This document shows positions 6,325 through 9,036 of a DNA stretch of 9,036 nt, in pieces (the first letter of the stretch is position 1; each line of letters starts with the position of its first letter). The DNA lies in NCBI RefSeq assembly GCF_001556515.1, contig NZ_LSJA01000219.1, forward strand, positions 1-9,036. The letters are read 5' to 3'. The notes below the pieces were generated by a model. The model ran no database searches, was not told the origin of the DNA, and saw only the letters and a program-made list of their open reading frames with translations. This stretch comes from Caulobacter sp. CCH9-E1 (lineage in GTDB: Bacteria > Pseudomonadota > Alphaproteobacteria > Caulobacterales > Caulobacteraceae). Position numbers and translations under genes: made by a program.

Positions 6325-7193
6325 TCCGGCGGCGATTGCTCAGGAGCGCGGCCTACGGCTTGGCCGCGCTCACCCTCGGCGGTCTGGCGGGATGCCAGAC
6401 AAAGAGCCTCTCGGGACGAAACGGCTCCTCTAATGCGCTGGGCATCCGGGCCGAGGGCGACTTTGAGCGCGAAGGCGCCCGGCTCTGGTATGGCGTGGTC
6501 GGCGAAGGCCCTCCGGTGATCCTTCTCCACGGGGGCCTCTCCAGCCACAAGGTTTGGAGCGGTCAGGTCCCCGCTCTGGTTAGAGCGGGCTACCAGGTCA
6601 TTCTGTTCGACAGCCGCGGACATGGCCGCAGCACTCTGGGCCCGGAGCCGTTGACCTATGAGCGGATGGCTGCGGATGTCGGCGCCCTGATCGCGCGCCT
6701 TGGCCTTGAGCAACCCGCGATCGTCGGCTGGAGCGATGGGGCGATCATCGCCCTCGTTCTGGCCTTGGCCCCTACAGCCGACCTTGGGCCGATCTACGCC
6801 TTCGGCGCGAATATGAACCAGGAAGGCGTGCGTCCGAACGCCGGGAACGCTCCGATCCTTAAGCAGGTCGGGCCGCGGCTCGCTGCTGACTACGCCGAAC
6901 TCTCGCCAGCGCCAGATTTCGCCGCGTTGGCTCAGGCGGTAAGAACCATGCAGACTTCAAGCCTCAACCTGGGCGCGGACCAGGTCGCCCGCGTCCGGTC
7001 GAGGGCCGTCAGGATTGCGACGGGTGACCGCGACGAGTTCATTCTTCCAACGCATGCGGCCTGGATCGCGCGCACCATCCCAGGCGCTGAACTCGAAGTT
7101 CTGTCCGGGTGCGGTCACTTTGCGCCCTGGCAGGCGCCGGCGACCTTCAACCGCTCGGTCCTATCGTTCCTGGAGGCCCGCGGTCGCCGCTGA
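6321..7193 (+). CDS. lipoprotein alpha/beta hydrolase
   Basis: This 290-residue alpha/beta-fold hydrolase carries a lipoprotein signal. Residues 1-25 show a basic start (IRRRLLR, compatible with a twin-arginine signal), a hydrophobic stretch and the lipobox LAGC with C25 as the lipidated residue. Q26 follows, so outer-membrane sorting is expected if the usual Asp+2 rule applies. The catalytic parts are HGG (70-72, oxyanion region), the nucleophile elbow GWSDG with S138, a likely acid at D236 or D238 (TGDRDEF), and H266 in GCGHFAPW. The DSRGHGRS string (97-104) is typical of esterase/haloperoxidase-type members. It should hydrolyse an ester, lactone or similar bond in the periplasm. The start is GTG overlapping the P450 stop, which implies translational coupling. 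This is unusual because the P450 is cytoplasmic and the hydrolase exported; they may act in sequence on a compound crossing the envelope. The substrate is unknown. Confidence 0.9.
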   Translation: MIRRRLLRSAAYGLAALTLGGLAGCQTKSLSGRNGSSNALGIRAEGDFEREGARLWYGVVGEGPPVILLHGGLSSHKVWSGQVPALVRAGYQVILFDSRGHGRSTLGPEPLTYERMAADVGALIARLGLEQPAIVGWSDGAIIALVLALAPTADLGPIYAFGANMNQEGVRPNAGNAPILKQVGPRLAADYAELSPAPDFAALAQAVRTMQTSSLNLGADQVARVRSRAVRIATGDRDEFILPTHAAWIARTIPGAELEVLSGCGHFAPWQAPATFNRSVLSFLEARGRR

Positions 7194-7202
7194 AGGCCCC
7201 TT

Positions 7203-7238
7203 AGGCATCCCGACCGCGCCAGCGTGGCCGGGATGTCT
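7203..7238. terminator. hairpin between convergent operons, probably bidirectional
   Basis: AGGCATCCCG (7203-7212) pairs with CGGGATGTCT (7229-7238) with one G-T wobble, and inner CC/GG and CGC/GCG pairs extend the stem across one mismatch. It starts ten bases after the hydrolase stop codon and ends seven bases short of the anti-sigma gene's end on the other strand. Its position suits termination in both directions, though T-runs are weak. Confidence 0.6.
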
Positions 7239-7245
7239 TCACACG

Positions 7246-8022
7246 CTAGAAGCTCCCCCTGATCTGCCGCCGAACCTCATCGGCTAGAGGGTGGAGCGCC
7301 TGGGGCGAGCGCGGCGCGACAAGGCTGTAGCCCACGCCGTCGGTCGCCCAGGATACGCCGCCGAGGTCGGCATCCTCGCGCTCTGTCATCGCGACGTTCT
7401 TTTCCAACTGCATCGGCCGCACCATCACCGCCAGGCGCAGACCATCGGCGCCGTCGTAGATGAACATCGCCGCCGGCCCATGCGGCGTGGTAACCAGTCG
7501 TCCGCCGATGAAGCGGTATCCCGCGGCCTGCAGATCCGGCACCGCGACGGGGCTACGGAGACGATTGGAGACCCAGCGCACCAGGTCCGCCTTCTGAGTT
7601 GAATCGATCTCGACAGGGCGATGAACATCCGAAGCATAGACTCGGTAGTTGTCGGCGGCCTCACGCGACAGAGCGCCGACTCCGTTGAGCGGCGGCGCGA
7701 CAACGCCCCTGGCCGTCCATCCGGCCAGTCCGCCGATCGCCAGCACGGCCGCCGCGGCGATCGCGGGGCGCCAGTAGGCTTGGCGCGCGCGACGAGCCTC
7801 GATCATGGCGCGCAAACCTAGCTCCGGCGGGATCGGCTCCTCGGCGATCGCGCTCAGAGCGGCGCGCAAGGCGGCGCGATCGCCGACATAACCCCTGATA
7901 CGCCTAGCTTCTTCGGGGTGGGCCGCGAGATAGGCCTCCACCTCCTGGCGACGCGTCGGAGGAAGAGCCTCGTCGACATAAGCTTGCAGGTCGTCTTCGC
8001 TAATGGGGCGCGGGGCGCTCAT
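7246..8022 (-). CDS. membrane anti-sigma factor (RsiW/ChrR-like layout, no zinc motif)
   Basis: This 258-residue protein is the likely partner of the ECF sigma factor encoded just upstream. Residues 7-60 form a helical N-terminal anti-sigma domain with the usual opening ISEDDLQAYVDEALPP and EVEAYLAAHPEEARR. It lacks the HxxxCxxC zinc motif of many such domains: no Cys occurs anywhere in the protein. One membrane helix spans about 86-105 (PAIAAAAVLAIGGLAGW region). Residues 110-258 would be periplasmic, a predicted sensing domain with strands such as YRFIGGRLV and AAMFIYD. It should hold the sigma factor at the membrane until an envelope signal releases it. Its ATG overlaps the sigma stop codon (ATGA at 8019-8022) and has a strong GGAGG five bases upstream, so the two proteins are made in step. 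The signal and release mechanism are unknown; no protease gene is nearby. Confidence 0.85.
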   Translation of the reverse strand: MSAPRPISEDDLQAYVDEALPPTRRQEVEAYLAAHPEEARRIRGYVGDRAALRAALSAIAEEPIPPELGLRAMIEARRARQAYWRPAIAAAAVLAIGGLAGWTARGVVAPPLNGVGALSREAADNYRVYASDVHRPVEIDSTQKADLVRWVSNRLRSPVAVPDLQAAGYRFIGGRLVTTPHGPAAMFIYDGADGLRLAVMVRPMQLEKNVAMTEREDADLGGVSWATDGVGYSLVAPRSPQALHPLADEVRRQIRGSF

Positions 8023-8546
8023 TTGATCCTCCGCAGAAGCGGCGTTCCAACCTGGGTGGCCGAACCCTTGGCCATGATCTGGGCGAGGCGGGCGCGGGCG
8101 CGCGACAGTCGCGACATCACTGTCCCGATCGGGACGCCCAGCACCTTGGCGGCCTGGGCATAGGAAAGGTCTTCGACCCCGACCAGCAGAAGCACGGCGC
8201 GGTAGTCCTGCGGCAAGGCCGCGAGGGACCGGAGGATATCGCTCTGATCTACGCCGTCCTGCTGGGTGGCGCGCTCGGCCAAATCCGTCTCGGCCAGCTC
8301 GTCCAACGGCACCTCTCGTCCACGTCGGCCCAACCGGCGCCAGCGGCTGACCGCCAGACTATGCAGGATCGAGAAGAGCCAACCGCGCGCGTCGCTGGTC
8401 TCGCGGCGCTGGGTCCAACGCCCGACCGCTCTTTCCAGACAGTCCTGCACGAGGTCGTCGGCCTCGGCGGCGTTCTGGACCAGAGAGCGCGCATAGCGGC
8501 GCAGGCTCGGGATCGACGGCTCGATCAGGCGGGTCATGTCGTCCAC
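8019..8546 (-). CDS. ECF-family RNA polymerase sigma factor
   Basis: This 175-residue sigma factor is normal in length for the extracytoplasmic-function class, with only regions 2 and 4. Region 2 spans about 10-75: the core-binding helix AAEADDLVQDCLERA (26-40) and the -10 recognition part DARGWLFSILHSLAVSRWRR (52-71). Region 4 spans about 103-157: LAALPQDYRAVLLL (108-121) and the helix-turn-helix SYAQAAKVLGVPIGTVMSRL (128-147). A short basic tail follows. The start is probably GTG at 8544-8546, with GGAG seven bases upstream; the ATG three codons in would be sixteen bases from that site. It follows the YVTN-like gene by 20 bases and overlaps the anti-sigma gene by four, so all three are one operon. 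The target promoters are not identifiable here. Confidence 0.95.
   Translation of the reverse strand: MDDMTRLIEPSIPSLRRYARSLVQNAAEADDLVQDCLERAVGRWTQRRETSDARGWLFSILHSLAVSRWRRLGRRGREVPLDELAETDLAERATQQDGVDQSDILRSLAALPQDYRAVLLLVGVEDLSYAQAAKVLGVPIGTVMSRLSRARARLAQIMAKGSATQVGTPLLRRIK
8028..8032 (-). promoter_or_regulatory. strong ribosome binding site of anti-sigma gene
   Basis: CCTCC on the plus strand reads GGAGG on the minus strand, five bases before the anti-sigma ATG and inside the sigma coding region. It suggests efficient, coupled synthesis of the anti-sigma factor. Confidence 0.6.
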
Positions 8547-8553
8547 GGCGGCT

Positions 8554-8557
8554 CTCC
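8554..8557 (-). promoter_or_regulatory. ribosome binding site of ECF sigma gene
   Basis: GGAG on the minus strand lies seven bases before the GTG at 8546. It favours the GTG over the ATG at 8537. Confidence 0.5.
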
Positions 8558-8566
8558 GGGCGCGCC

Positions 8567-9036
8567 CTAGCGGGCCTGAACCTGGACGGGCGCGCCGAAC
8601 CGTTCCGCGGTTCCCGGCGCGATCACCAGATAGCGCCTCTCCGCCGCGCTCGGCGCTTGCACGACTTGGCGGATAGGCCCGATCGCATTGACGATCGCCG
8701 CGCCCGCGGGGTTGGCCGTGAAGCTGGCCAGCGGCTCGAGAGGGCCGGAGCCGTCAGGCTGTCGCGCCAAGGCCAGCACATAGGCCTGCTTGGGCGCTAG
8801 GCCGGTGACAGACGCCTGCAGCACCTGCAACAGCCCCTGGTCAAACAGGCTCACGCTGGTGGGCTCCTCGCCACCCCCGCCGACGGGACCCAACACCAGA
8901 TGCGCGGCGGCTCCGCCCTTGCCCAGCGGCTGTAGGTTCTGCGTTCCGGGCCCCTCCGGAACCGCGTCGGGCACGTAGCTCAGGGCCTGAGGAGCCTGGC
9001 CGACCGGCACATAGGCGACGACTTTGTTGGTCGCCG
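8567..9036 (-). CDS. C-terminal part of YVTN/YncE-like beta-propeller protein (partial)
   Basis: The frame is open to the window edge, so the gene begins beyond 9036 and only about 156 C-terminal residues are seen. The first visible stretch, ATNKVVAYVPVGQAPQALSY, matches a YVTN-type propeller blade (tNkVvatIpVGxxPxal). It runs on from the GTG at 9010, so that GTG is not the true start. A Gly/Pro-rich linker follows. Then comes a domain of about 95 residues (from TSVSLFDQGLLQVLQASVTG to the end VQVQAR) that I do not recognise; its strand pattern resembles small Ig-like domains such as the one in RskA anti-sigma factors. YVTN proteins are usually exported, but the signal peptide lies outside the window. 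It precedes the ECF sigma gene by 20 bases on the same strand, so it is probably co-transcribed with the sigma/anti-sigma pair, perhaps as sensor or target. The propeller call rests on one blade only. Confidence 0.6.
   Translation of the reverse strand, partial: ATNKVVAYVPVGQAPQALSYVPDAVPEGPGTQNLQPLGKGGAAAHLVLGPVGGGGEEPTSVSLFDQGLLQVLQASVTGLAPKQAYVLALARQPDGSGPLEPLASFTANPAGAAIVNAIGPIRQVVQAPSAAERRYLVIAPGTAERFGAPVQVQAR

Noticed and set aside
1..9036. Mobile elements, CRISPR arrays, tRNA or rRNA genes
   Set aside because: No transposase or integrase motif, spaced repeat array, or tRNA-like cloverleaf was seen; the 9-bp repeats have no spacers.

Overview
The window is dense, GC-rich DNA from what looks like an alphaproteobacterium. 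Gene content and style fit Caulobacterales (Caulobacter or Phenylobacterium), but this is inferred from composition and protein character, not from a marker gene. It holds nine protein genes (one cut by the right edge), one decayed gene fragment, and no rRNA, tRNA, CRISPR array, transposase or integrase that I can see.

Layout. (1) 24-998, minus: an exported putative zinc metallopeptidase with an HEATH motif. (2) 999-1274: intergenic, containing on the plus strand a frameshifted remnant of an OmpR-type winged-helix domain. (3) 1275-1997, minus: an intact OmpR-family response regulator with no histidine kinase nearby and a Cys at the usual switch-aromatic position. (4) 2026-2074: a large hairpin abutting the stop codon of the next gene. 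(5) 2075-3691, minus: a GMC-family FAD oxidoreductase. (6) 3692-3819: a divergent regulatory region with a strikingly AT-rich array of four 9-bp direct repeats overlapping a candidate promoter. (7) 3820-4929, plus: a regulator with a BldC/excisionase-like MerR-type helix-turn-helix, a receiver-like middle and a GAF domain. (8) 5065-6324 and 6321-7193, plus: a cytochrome P450 translationally coupled to a lipoprotein alpha/beta hydrolase. (9) 7203-7238: a hairpin shared by two convergent operons. (10) 7246-9036, minus: a YVTN-type protein (partial), an ECF sigma factor and a membrane anti-sigma factor in one operon, read in that order.

How the genes may work together. The centre (2075-7193) looks like a small oxidative module: a GMC alcohol oxidoreductase on one side, a P450 and hydrolase on the other, and between them a one-component regulator that could sense a ligand or redox signal through its GAF domain. 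The direct repeats between the divergent genes match the kind of operator that the BldC-like head is known to favour, so the regulator probably controls the GMC gene and itself. No ferredoxin or reductase for the P450 lies in the window. The right-hand operon is a separate cell-envelope signalling unit in which the ECF factor is probably held by the membrane anti-sigma factor. Its co-transcribed YVTN-like protein is probably exported and may be a target or sensor.
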